The position numbers and the translations under genes are program-made. The notes beneath the pieces are model-generated. The model ran no database searches. It had not been told where the DNA came from and saw only the letters and a list, made by a program, of their open reading frames with translations. DNA of 64,000 nt from Mycolicibacterium mucogenicum DSM 44124 (lineage in GTDB: Bacteria; Actinomycetota; Actinomycetes; Mycobacteriales; Mycobacteriaceae), in the NCBI RefSeq assembly GCF_005670685.2, contig NZ_CP062008.1:2232001-2296000 (forward strand), written 5' to 3'. Shown here piece after piece: positions 9,644 to 18,265 of this stretch (positions are counted from its first letter, which is position 1; every line of letters starts with the position of its first letter).

Positions 9644-10339
9644 TTACTTCATCCCGGGAAGGTTCTTGAACACCGGGTTGTCAGTGGAGCAGAGCTTCCA
9701 CTCGCCGCCTTCTTTGCGCAGCCAGATCGCAACCTGCGACGACCCCGGGGGCTGGACCGTGGCGCGGTCACCGGTGACGGTGATGTCGAGGGTTTTCATG
9801 CTCTCCGGGTCACCTGCGACCTTCGGCACCGGCATGCTGCCGAATGCGCCGCCGCCCGCCTGACCGAAGAACTTGCGGTCGTTGGCGCAGGAGATCGAGG
9901 CGATGTCGCCGCCGCCGAACGAGGCCAGGAACTGGCGAATCTCGTCTTCCTCGGAATTGGCGCCACTCGACGTTCTAGGGGCGGTTCCACCGCTGCGCGT
10001 CTGGCCAGACTGACTGCTGGCGCTGCTCGCGGACGTGGACTGGTCGTCGTCGGAGGAACCGGTCAGCGCGTAGATGCCCACGCCACCGAGGACCAGGACC
10101 AGCACCACGGCGCCGACGATGAGAATCCACTTGCCCGGACCGCCGGAGTTCGGCGGTGTGGCACCGGGATAGCCGTAGGGCATCGGCTGACCGGGCACCG
10201 GACCGTATCCCGGCGGGCCATATGCGGCGGGCGGTCCGTAAGCGGGGTAGCCGGGAGCAACCGGTTGGCCGACGGCGTACGGGCCCTGCTGCGGGTACCC
10301 GGACGGGCCTGGATACGGGCCTTGCGGTGAGTACGTCAT
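9644..10339 (-). CDS. Proline-rich single-pass membrane protein, paralogue 3 of 3
   Basis: At 231 residues this is the most diverged copy. The N-terminal region is proline/glycine/tyrosine-rich (MTYSPQGPYPGPSGYPQQG) but lacks the regular YGQP ladder. A membrane helix (WILIVGAVVLVLVLGGVGIYAL) is followed by a serine-rich linker, then the same outer domain: EEDEIRQFLA, SCANDRKFF, GGEWKLCSTDNP and a PGMK end. The ATG at 10339 has a strong upstream GGGGGGAG. It is the first gene of the three in transcription order and may drive the others, with gaps of 88 and 95 bases. It faces away from the OsmC-like gene across a 100-base intergenic region. Confidence 0.75.
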   Translation of the reverse strand: MTYSPQGPYPGPSGYPQQGPYAVGQPVAPGYPAYGPPAAYGPPGYGPVPGQPMPYGYPGATPPNSGGPGKWILIVGAVVLVLVLGGVGIYALTGSSDDDQSTSASSASSQSGQTRSGGTAPRTSSGANSEEDEIRQFLASFGGGDIASISCANDRKFFGQAGGGAFGSMPVPKVAGDPESMKTLDITVTGDRATVQPPGSSQVAIWLRKEGGEWKLCSTDNPVFKNLPGMK

Positions 10340-10439
10340 GTGATCTCTCCCCCCCGAGAGTTGTGCGGCCCCTGACATTACCTGGGCCTCAACAAGGTTC
10401 CCTGCAGGAACAGTGCCGTCGGCACGGTACAAATGAGCC

Positions 10440-10844
10440 ATGACGGAACTGTGGGTCGAACGCACCGGGGTGCGCCGCTACACCGGGCACAGCTCGCGAG
10501 GAGCCGAGGTCCTCGTCGGGTCCGAGGACGTCGAGGGCGTCTTCACCCCGGGGGAATTGCTCAAGATCGCGTTGGCGGCGTGCAGCGGGATGAGCAGCGA
10601 TGCGCCGTTGCGGACCCGCCTCGGCGACGACTACCAGACCACCATCCGGGTGTCGGGGCCGCCGGACCGGGAGAACGAGGTCTACCCGCTGTTGCAGGAG
10701 TCCATGGAGTTGGATCTCTCGAGCCTGTCGGAAGACGAGATCAAGCGGCTCAAGATCGTCGTCGAGCGGGCCATCGACAAGGTCTGCACGGTCGGCCGCA
10801 CGCTCAAGGCGGGCACCGAGGTCACCTTCGAGTTTGCCGAGTGA
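10440..10844 (+). CDS. OsmC/Ohr family protein
   Basis: This 134-residue protein fits the OsmC family. It has an antiparallel strand-rich N-terminus, then GVFTPGELLKIALAACSGMSSDAPL with the first conserved cysteine (near residue 49). The second comes near VERAIDKVCTVGRTLKAG. The paired cysteines serve as the peroxidatic centre in OsmC/Ohr proteins, which reduce organic hydroperoxides. It is the counterpart of the gene between mutM and acyP in mycobacteria. Its stop overlaps the acyP start (GTGA), implying coupling. Confidence 0.88.
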   Translation: MTELWVERTGVRRYTGHSSRGAEVLVGSEDVEGVFTPGELLKIALAACSGMSSDAPLRTRLGDDYQTTIRVSGPPDRENEVYPLLQESMELDLSSLSEDEIKRLKIVVERAIDKVCTVGRTLKAGTEVTFEFAE

Positions 10845-11146
10845 CCGCTGAAGGCCCGATTGTCGGCTCCGCCGACGTGGTCCGGCTGTCGGCCTGGGTG
10901 CACGGCCAGGTACAGGGCGTCGGGTTCCGGTGGTGGACCCGGGCCAGGGCGCTGGAGCTGGGCCTCACGGGCTACGCCAGCAACAAGCCGGACGGCCGGG
11001 TGCACGTCGTCGCGCAGGGGCCGCGCGCCGATTGCGAGCGGCTGCTGGAGCTCCTGCGCAGCGGCACGACCCCGGGCACGGTCACGACAGTCGTCGACGA
11101 CTGGGCCGCCGCGGGCGACCCGATCGAGGGATTTTCTGAGCGTTAG
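10841..11146 (+). CDS. acyP: Acylphosphatase
   Basis: Acylphosphatase hydrolyses acyl-phosphate bonds. The 101-residue protein carries VHGQVQGVGFRWWTRARALELGLTGYASNKPDGRV, with the catalytic arginine (FRWW) and asparagine (SNKPDG) of the family. The GTG start overlaps the previous stop by 4 bases. The N-terminus is about 10 residues longer than in typical acylphosphatases, so an internal start near VVRLSAW is possible. Confidence 0.92.
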   Translation: MTAEGPIVGSADVVRLSAWVHGQVQGVGFRWWTRARALELGLTGYASNKPDGRVHVVAQGPRADCERLLELLRSGTTPGTVTTVVDDWAAAGDPIEGFSER

Positions 11147-11183
11147 ACGCCCAGGGGTCCCCGGCATTTAACCGGCGCGACGG

Positions 11184-11189
11184 TAGGGT
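11184..11189 (+). promoter_or_regulatory. -10 hexamer (TAGGGT) for smc
   Basis: TAGGGT lies 8 bases before the smc ATG, with no ribosome-binding site between; a leaderless start is likely. Confidence 0.4.
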
Positions 11190-11197
11190 TTCACCCC

Positions 11198-14100
11198 ATG
11201 CATCTGAAGAGTCTGACGCTGAAGGGCTTCAAGTCCTTCGCGTCGCCGACGACTCTTCGCTTCGAACCCGGCATCACCTGCGTGGTGGGGCCGAACGGTT
11301 CGGGCAAATCGAACGTCGTCGACGCCCTGACCTGGGTGATGGGCGAACAGGGCGCCAAGACCCTGCGCGGCGGCAAGATGGAAGACGTCATCTTTGCCGG
11401 CACGTCGTCGCGAGCGCCGCTGGGCCGGGCCGAGGTGACCCTGACCATCGACAACTCGGACAACGCCCTGCCTATCGAGTACTCCGAGGTTTCGATCACG
11501 CGGCGCGTATTCCGCGACGGCGCGAGCGAGTACGAGATCAACGGCAGCAGTTGCCGGCTCATGGACGTCCAGGAACTGCTGTCGGACTCCGGTATCGGCC
11601 GCGAGATGCACGTCATCGTCGGCCAGGGCAAGCTCTCGGAAATCCTGGAATCGCGCCCCGAGGACCGGCGCGCCTTCATCGAGGAGGCCGCCGGTGTGCT
11701 CAAGCACCGCCGGCGCAAGGAGAAGGCGGTCCGCAAGCTCGATGCCATGCAGGCCAACCTGGCCCGCCTGACCGACCTCACCACCGAGCTGCGCCGTCAG
11801 CTCAAGCCGCTGGGCCGGCAGGCCGAGATGGCGCGCCGCGCGCAGACCATCCAGGCCGATCTGCGCGACGCGCGGCTGCGCCTGGCCGCCGACGACCTGG
11901 TGACACGGCAGGCCGAGTTCGACGACACCAACCAGACCGAGACGGCGCTGCGGCGCGAGCACGGAGAAGTGGCCGAGCGCCTCGAGGCCGCCTCGGCGGA
12001 GCTGGCCGGCCACGAAGCCGCGGTATCGGGCCTGTCCGGACGGGCCGAGGCCGCGCAGCAGACCTGGTTCCGGTTGTCCGCGTTGGCCGAACGGGTCAGC
12101 GCCACCGTCCGCATCGCCACCGAGCGCACCAATCTGCTCGACGCCGATCCGGAGGTGTCGACCGGGCCGGACCCGGACGCGCTCGACGCCGAGGCCGACG
12201 CCGTCGCCGAGCACGAGGAACAACTGCTCGCCGAACTCGCCGAATCCCGGACCCGGCTGGAAGCCGCCCGCGGCGCGCTGGCCGAATGCGAACGTGCCGC
12301 GGCCGACGCCGAACGCGCCCAGATGGCAGCGGCCCGCGCCGAGGCGGACCGGCGCGAAGGGCTCGCGCGGTTGTCGGGACAGGTCGACACGATGCGCACC
12401 CGTATCGAATCGATCGACGAGGGCGCGGTCCGGCTGACCGGCAGCATCGAGGAGGCGGCCGCCCGGGTCGAGCACGCGAAAGCCGAGTTCGAACTGGTGC
12501 AGAGCAAGGTCGGCGAGCTCGATGCCGGCGAGTACGGGCTGGACGAACACCACGACCGCACCATCAACGCCATGCTGCAGGCCGACGGACGCGTCGACGA
12601 ACTGCAGGCCGCCGAGCGCGCCGCGGAGAAGCAGGTGGCCTCGCTGCGCGCACGTATCGACGCCTTGTCGGTGACCCTGGACCTCAAAGACGGCTCGGCG
12701 TGGCTGCAGGAAAATCATGACGGCGCAGGGCTTTTCGGTTCGGTCGCCGAGCTGGTGCGGGTGCAGCCGGGCCATGAGACGGCCATCGCGGCGGTGCTGG
12801 GCGCCGCCGCCGACGCGCTCGCGGCCGAGAGTTTCGATGCCGCCCGGGCCGCGGTCGACGCGCTCAAGAAGGGCGACGGTGGCCGCGCCGCCATCGTGCT
12901 GGGTGACTGGCCCGGCGAAACCGCTTCGCCGCGTGGGGATTTGCCCTCCGGGGCACTGTCGGCGCTGGACCTGGTCGAGGTGCCGTCCCGGTTGGCGGGA
13001 GCGATGCACGCCATGCTCGGCCGGGTCGTTGTGGTCGACGACCTGCCGGCGGCGCTGGAGCTGGTGGCTGCGCGCCCGGAGCTGCGGGCCGTCACTGCCG
13101 ACGGTGACCTGGTCGGCGCCGGGTGGGTCAGCGGCGGGTCGGACCGTAAGCCGAGCGCCCTCGAGATCACCGCAGAGATCGACAAGGCCCGCGCCGCGCT
13201 GGTCGAGGCCGATCGCCAGACCGGTGAATACGGTGCCGCGCTGTCCGGTGCCCTCGCCGAACAGAAGGCGCGTCGTGACGCCGTCGAACACGCGCTGGCC
13301 GCGCTGCACGAGTCCGACGCCGCGATCTCGGCGATCTATGAGCAGCTGGCCCGGCTCGGGCACGAGGCCCGGACCGCTGAGGCCGAGTGGCAGCAGCTGA
13401 TCCGGCAGCGCGACGAGCTGGAAGCCGGCCGCAGCCGTACCCTGGCCGAGCTGGCGGAGCTGGAAGACCGGTTCCACAACGCGCAGCAGGAGCCGATGTT
13501 CGACGTCGAGTTCGTCGACCGGTCCGAGGCGACTGCGGCCGCCGAAGAGGCGCGCGCGATCGAGGTCGAGGCCCGGCTGGCAGTGCGTACCGCTGAGGAG
13601 CGCGCGAATGCCGTTCGCGGACGGGCGGATTCGCTGCGCCGCGCCGCGGCGGCCGAGCGTGAGGCCCGGGTGCGGGCGGCGCGCGCCCGCGAAGCGCGCG
13701 AGAACGCGGCGAAGGTCGCGGCCGCGGTCGCGGACTCCGGGCGGCTGGTGGCCGAAAAGCTGGCTGCCACAGTGACTCTGGCGGCGCGCAGACGCGACGC
13801 GCTCGCCACCGAGCGCGCTCAGCGCTCCGAGGGATTGACGCGGGTCAGGGCAGAAGTGTCCGAACTCAGCGCCCGCGCGGCTGCGCTGACCGAGGCGCTG
13901 CACCGTGACGAGGTCGCGAAAGCCCAAGCGGCCCTTCGTATCGAGCAACTCGAGCAGCAGGCGCTGGAACAGTTCGGCATGGCGGTCGCCGACCTGGTCG
14001 CCGAGTACGGACCGGACGTGCCGCTGCCGCCGACCGAACTCGAGATGGCCGAGTACGAGCAGGCCAAGGAACGTGGCGAGCAGGTCAGCGCGCCCACGCC

Positions 14101-14785
14101 GATGGCCTTCGACCGGCCCACCCAGGAGCGCCGCGCGAAGAAGGCCGAGAAGGAACTCGCCGAGCTCGGCCGGGTGAATCCCTTGGCGCTGGAGGAGTTC
14201 GCCGCGCTCGAGGAGCGCTACAACTTCCTGTCCACTCAGCTGGAGGACGTCAAGGGCGCCCGCAAGGACCTGATGGACGTCATCGCCGACGTCGATGAGC
14301 GCATCCTGCGGGTGTTCACCGAGGCGTACGCCGATGTGGAGGCCGAGTTCAGCCAGGTGTTCCAAACGCTGTTCCCCGGCGGCGAGGGCCGGCTGCTGCT
14401 GACCAATCCCAGCGACATGCTCACCACCGGCATCGAGGTCGAGGCGCGGCCGCCGGGCAAGAAGGTCAAGCGGTTGTCGCTGCTGTCGGGCGGTGAGAAG
14501 TCGCTGACCGCGGTGGCGATGCTGGTGGCGATCTTCCGGGCGCGGCCGTCGCCCTTCTATGTCATGGACGAGGTCGAGGCCGCGCTGGACGACGTGAACC
14601 TGCGCCGTCTGATCAGTTTGTTCGAGCAGCTGCGGGAAAAGTCGCAGCTGATCGTCATCACGCACCAGAAGCCGACCATGGAGGTCGCCGACGCGCTCTA
14701 CGGCGTCACCATGCAGGGCGACGGCATCACCCAGGTGATCTCGCAGCGCATGCGTGGCCAGGAGTTGGTCTCCAGCCAGTCGTAG
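11198..14785 (+). CDS. smc: Chromosome segregation ATPase SMC
   Basis: SMC dimers bind DNA and compact and organise the chromosome. The 1195-residue length is typical. The N-terminal head has Walker [10 protein letters not shown] (about residues 31-39). Long heptad-rich arms (about 170-500 and 680-1000) flank a hinge domain near residues 510-650 that contains [21 protein letters not shown]. The C-terminal head has signature [17 protein letters not shown] (about 1093) and Walker [14 protein letters not shown] (about 1121). The ATG at [15 protein letters not shown] is the standard start. It is followed by ftsY after 104 bases, as in other mycobacteria. Confidence 0.97.
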   Translation: MHLKSLTLKGFKSFASPTTLRFEPGITCVVGPNGSGKSNVVDALTWVMGEQGAKTLRGGKMEDVIFAGTSSRAPLGRAEVTLTIDNSDNALPIEYSEVSITRRVFRDGASEYEINGSSCRLMDVQELLSDSGIGREMHVIVGQGKLSEILESRPEDRRAFIEEAAGVLKHRRRKEKAVRKLDAMQANLARLTDLTTELRRQLKPLGRQAEMARRAQTIQADLRDARLRLAADDLVTRQAEFDDTNQTETALRREHGEVAERLEAASAELAGHEAAVSGLSGRAEAAQQTWFRLSALAERVSATVRIATERTNLLDADPEVSTGPDPDALDAEADAVAEHEEQLLAELAESRTRLEAARGALAECERAAADAERAQMAAARAEADRREGLARLSGQVDTMRTRIESIDEGAVRLTGSIEEAAARVEHAKAEFELVQSKVGELDAGEYGLDEHHDRTINAMLQADGRVDELQAAERAAEKQVASLRARIDALSVTLDLKDGSAWLQENHDGAGLFGSVAELVRVQPGHETAIAAVLGAAADALAAESFDAARAAVDALKKGDGGRAAIVLGDWPGETASPRGDLPSGALSALDLVEVPSRLAGAMHAMLGRVVVVDDLPAALELVAARPELRAVTADGDLVGAGWVSGGSDRKPSALEITAEIDKARAALVEADRQTGEYGAALSGALAEQKARRDAVEHALAALHESDAAISAIYEQLARLGHEARTAEAEWQQLIRQRDELEAGRSRTLAELAELEDRFHNAQQEPMFDVEFVDRSEATAAAEEARAIEVEARLAVRTAEERANAVRGRADSLRRAAAAEREARVRAARAREARENAAKVAAAVADSGRLVAEKLAATVTLAARRRDALATERAQRSEGLTRVRAEVSELSARAAALTEALHRDEVAKAQAALRIEQLEQQALEQFGMAVADLVAEYGPDVPLPPTELEMAEYEQAKERGEQVSAPTPMAFDRPTQERRAKKAEKELAELGRVNPLALEEFAALEERYNFLSTQLEDVKGARKDLMDVIADVDERILRVFTEAYADVEAEFSQVFQTLFPGGEGRLLLTNPSDMLTTGIEVEARPPGKKVKRLSLLSGGEKSLTAVAMLVAIFRARPSPFYVMDEVEAALDDVNLRRLISLFEQLREKSQLIVITHQKPTMEVADALYGVTMQGDGITQVISQRMRGQELVSSQS

Positions 14786-14889
14786 GGGTGCACCCTGCGT
14801 CCGGGGTGCGTCCACTCGCACTTACGCGCCGCTATCGCGGAGTCAGCGCCAGGCGTGGGCGTCGGGGGAGCGGCTGACAGAATGGCACG

Positions 14890-16254
14890 GTGTCGGAAGG
14901 TCTCTGGATCGCGATAGCGATCATTGCTGTTCTCGTTGTCACCGCGCTGGTGGTCGGATTCGTCCGCTACCGGCGCAGCAGGATTTCGCTGTCCGCGCCG
15001 GAGGAGACTCCGAAGCTGGACCGGTCCGGCGGCTACACGGCGTCGTCAGGCATCACGTTCAGTAGTTCGGACACCGCGGAGAAGCTGCCGACCGTCGGCG
15101 ACGACGCCGAGATTCCGCGAGACTCGCGCAAGCGCACCATCGCCGATGTCCAGCTGCCCGAGCCTGCGGTCGAGGCGCCGGAGGTCGTGGCCGAGCCGGA
15201 CGTGGTCGCCGAGGCGCCCGACCTGGTTGCCGAGCCGGAAGTGGTCGCCGAGCCCGAGCCGACGATCGAACCCGAACCCGAACCCGAGGCAGCTCCCGAG
15301 CCGGAGCCCGAGGTCGCCCCGCGCGACGAGATCGCACCGACCGCGGGCCGGCTGGAGCGCCTGCGCGGCCGCCTGGCCAAGTCGCAGACCACGCTGGGCC
15401 GCAGCATGCTGGGCCTGCTCGGTGGCGGCGACCTCGACGAGGACTCGTGGGAGTCCATCGAGGACACCCTGCTGATCGCCGACCTGGGGCCCGTCGCCAC
15501 CGAATCGATCGTCACCGCGCTGCGCAGCCGCATGGCCGAGGCCAATGTGCGCACCGAGGCCGACGTCCGTGCGGTGGTGCGTGAGGTGCTGATCAAGGAA
15601 CTGCGAACCGATCTGGACCGGTCCATCAAGGCGCTGCCGCACGCCGACAAGCCGTCGGTGCTGCTGGTCGTCGGCGTCAACGGAGCCGGTAAGACGACCA
15701 CCGTCGGCAAGCTGGCCCGCGTGCTGGTCGCGGACGGCCGCCGCGTCGTGCTCGGCGCGGCCGACACCTTCCGCGCCGCCGCGGCCGACCAGCTGCAGAG
15801 CTGGGGCGCCCGCGTCGGCGCCGACATCGTGCGCGGCCCCGAGGGCGCGGACCCGGCCTCCGTCGCCTTCGACGCCGTCGACAAGGGCATCGCAGCGGGC
15901 GCTGACGTCGTCGTGGTGGACACGGCAGGCCGGCTGCACACCAAGACCGGTCTGATGGACGAGCTGGGCAAGGTGAAGCGCGTCGTCGAGAAGCGCGCCA
16001 AGGTCGACGAGGTGCTGCTGGTGCTCGACGCCACGATCGGCCAGAACAGCCTGCCGCAGGCCCGGGTCTTCGCCGAGGTGGTCGACATCACCGGCGTGGT
16101 GCTGACCAAGCTTGACGGCACCGCGAAGGGCGGCATCGTGTTCCGGGTGCAGCAGGAGCTCGGCGTGCCGGTCAAGCTCGTCGGTCTCGGCGAGGGGCCC
16201 GACGACCTGGCGCCGTTCGAGCCCGCAGCCTTCGTCGACGCCCTCCTGGGGTAG
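14890..16254 (+). CDS. ftsY: Signal recognition particle receptor FtsY
   Basis: FtsY docks SRP-ribosome complexes at the membrane. The 454-residue protein starts with a membrane segment (LWIAIAIIAVLVVTALVVGF). An acidic Pro/Glu/Val-rich A-domain with repeated PEVVAEPD-type units follows (about residues 85-150), and then the NG GTPase. G1 is GVNGAGKTTTVGK near residue 262, G3 is DTAGRLHTKTG near 343 and G4 is TKLDGTAKGG near 405. The GTG start places the membrane segment directly at the N-terminus, as in actinobacterial FtsY. A strong intrinsic terminator follows about 50 bases after the stop. Confidence 0.96.
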   Translation: MSEGLWIAIAIIAVLVVTALVVGFVRYRRSRISLSAPEETPKLDRSGGYTASSGITFSSSDTAEKLPTVGDDAEIPRDSRKRTIADVQLPEPAVEAPEVVAEPDVVAEAPDLVAEPEVVAEPEPTIEPEPEPEAAPEPEPEVAPRDEIAPTAGRLERLRGRLAKSQTTLGRSMLGLLGGGDLDEDSWESIEDTLLIADLGPVATESIVTALRSRMAEANVRTEADVRAVVREVLIKELRTDLDRSIKALPHADKPSVLLVVGVNGAGKTTTVGKLARVLVADGRRVVLGAADTFRAAAADQLQSWGARVGADIVRGPEGADPASVAFDAVDKGIAAGADVVVVDTAGRLHTKTGLMDELGKVKRVVEKRAKVDEVLLVLDATIGQNSLPQARVFAEVVDITGVVLTKLDGTAKGGIVFRVQQELGVPVKLVGLGEGPDDLAPFEPAAFVDALLG

Positions 16255-16301
16255 TCGCCACCGCCGGCCGAGTGGTTGCCTCCCGCTGACGAGAAGATGC
16301 G

Positions 16302-16340
16302 AAACCGCCCTATTCCACCCGGAATAGGGCGGTTTTGTTG
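16302..16340 (+). terminator. Rho-independent terminator after ftsY
   Basis: AAACCGCCCTATTCC (16302-16316) pairs perfectly with GGAATAGGGCGGTTT (16321-16335) around an ACCC loop, followed by TGTTG. This is the most regular intrinsic terminator in the window and separates ftsY from the amtB operon. Confidence 0.9.
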
Positions 16341-16420
16341 TTGCGCGTCGGGAACTCACAGGGCGGGCCGGGGCCTACGAAGAGGGCATTAACCGCGCCG
16401 AAACGTAACTGGTCGATCCG

Positions 16421-16458
16421 TTCACATATGTGAAACGCCCGCGCGCCGTCGGCGAAAC
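16421..16458 (+). promoter_or_regulatory. Putative GlnR operator upstream of amtB
   Basis: TTCAC-N6-GAAAC (16421-16436) fits the GlnR half-site pattern (gTnAC-N6-GaAAC). A second GAAAC occurs at 16454-16458, exactly 22 bases after the first, which is the expected repeat distance. The second a-box (16443-16447, GCGCC) is degenerate. TTCACATATGTGAA within it is also a 14-bp perfect palindrome. In mycobacteria GlnR activates amtB-glnK-glnD under nitrogen limitation. The assignment here rests on motif and spacing only. Confidence 0.55.
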
Positions 16459-16529
16459 AACCGATGCGCAAAGTTCTGGCCTAGGTCATCGGCATCTGCC
16501 TGTGACATGGGTTAAGGAGGAAGCGGCCA

Positions 16530-17849
16530 GTGGATGGATTCCCTATCTTGGGCACGCCGGACACCGGTGACACAGCATGGATGTTGGCGAGTGCTGCACT
16601 CGTGCTGCTGATGACACCGGGTCTGGCGTTCTTCTACGGCGGCATGGTGCGCCGTAAGGGTGTGCTCAACATGATCATGATGAGCGTCAGTGCGATGGGC
16701 GTCGTCACGGTTTTGTGGGTGCTGTTCGGCTACTCGTTGGCATTCGGCAACGACAAGTGGGGCTTCGTCGGGGATCCGACGCAATACTGGGGACTCAAGG
16801 GCCTGATCGGCGGCAACTCGTTGGTGTCGCATCTTGCCGCGGGAACCACCGCGGCCGTCAAGATCCCGCTCGCCGGGACCATCCCGCAGCTGGTGTTCGT
16901 GGCGTTCCAGCTGATGTTCGCGATCATCACCGTCGCCCTGATCTCCGGCGCCGTGGCTGACCGCCTCAAGTTCGGCGGCTGGCTGCTGTTCGCCGGCCTG
17001 TGGGCCACCTTCGTCTACTTCCCTGTCGCGCACTGGGTGTTCGCGTTCGACGGCATCACCGGCGAGCACGGCGGCTGGATCGCCAACCACCTCAAGGCAA
17101 TCGACTTCGCCGGTGGTACCGCGGTGCACATCAACTCCGGTACCGCGGGTCTGGTGCTGGCGATCATCCTGGGCAAGCGCGCCGGGTGGCCCACCACTCC
17201 GATGCGGCCGCACAACCTGCCGTTCGTCATGCTGGGCGCCGGTCTGCTGTGGTTCGGCTGGTACGGCTTCAACGCCGGTTCGGCGCTGACCTCTGACGGT
17301 GTCGCCGCGACGACCTTCGTCACCACCACGGTGGCGACCGCCGCCGCAATGCTGTTCTGGCTGCTGACGGAAAAGATTCGTGACGGCCACGCCACCTCGC
17401 TGGGTGCGGCGTCGGGCATCGTGGCCGGCCTGGTGGCCATCACCCCGTCCTGCTCGTCGGTCAACGTGCTCGGTGCGCTGGCGATCGGTGCGGGCGCCGG
17501 TGTGGTCTGCGCGCTGGCGGTGGGCCTGAAGTTCAAGCTGGGCTTCGACGATGCGCTCGACGTCGTCGGTGTGCACCTCGTCGGTGGTCTGTTCGGCACC
17601 CTGATGGTCGGCCTGGTGGCCGCTCCCGAGGCTCCGGCCGCGGTCAAGGGCCTGTTCTACGGCGGCGGGTTCGACCAGCTGTGGCGTCAGGCCGTCGGCG
17701 CGTTCGCGGTGCTTGCCTACTCGGCGATCGGTACGGCTATCTTGGCCTTGATCGTCAAGTACACCATCGGCCTGCGCCTCGACAAGGAAGATGAGGCCAC
17801 CGGTATCGACGAGGCCGAACACGCGGAAACCGCTTATGAATTCGCGTGA
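16530..17849 (+). CDS. amtB: Ammonium transporter AmtB
   Basis: AmtB moves ammonium across the membrane and is closed by GlnK. The 439-residue protein has about eleven hydrophobic helices. It carries the family motifs DTAWMLASAALVLLMTPGLAFFYGGMVRRK at the N-terminus, FAGGTAVHINSGTAGLVLA with the first pore histidine, and DVVGVHLVGGLFGTL with the second. The GTG start is fixed by AAGGAGG at 16514-16520, 9 bases upstream. glnK and glnD follow in the same direction, the usual nitrogen-sensing operon. Confidence 0.96.
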   Translation: MDGFPILGTPDTGDTAWMLASAALVLLMTPGLAFFYGGMVRRKGVLNMIMMSVSAMGVVTVLWVLFGYSLAFGNDKWGFVGDPTQYWGLKGLIGGNSLVSHLAAGTTAAVKIPLAGTIPQLVFVAFQLMFAIITVALISGAVADRLKFGGWLLFAGLWATFVYFPVAHWVFAFDGITGEHGGWIANHLKAIDFAGGTAVHINSGTAGLVLAIILGKRAGWPTTPMRPHNLPFVMLGAGLLWFGWYGFNAGSALTSDGVAATTFVTTTVATAAAMLFWLLTEKIRDGHATSLGAASGIVAGLVAITPSCSSVNVLGALAIGAGAGVVCALAVGLKFKLGFDDALDVVGVHLVGGLFGTLMVGLVAAPEAPAAVKGLFYGGGFDQLWRQAVGAFAVLAYSAIGTAILALIVKYTIGLRLDKEDEATGIDEAEHAETAYEFA

Positions 17850-18248
<399 letters not shown>

Positions 18249-18265
18249 CGTCGGCTGACCACCAG

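Noticed and set aside
11168..14821. A 1217-residue open frame on the minus strand opposite smc
   Set aside because: Low-complexity Arg/Gly/Leu sequence without motifs; caused by codon bias of smc.
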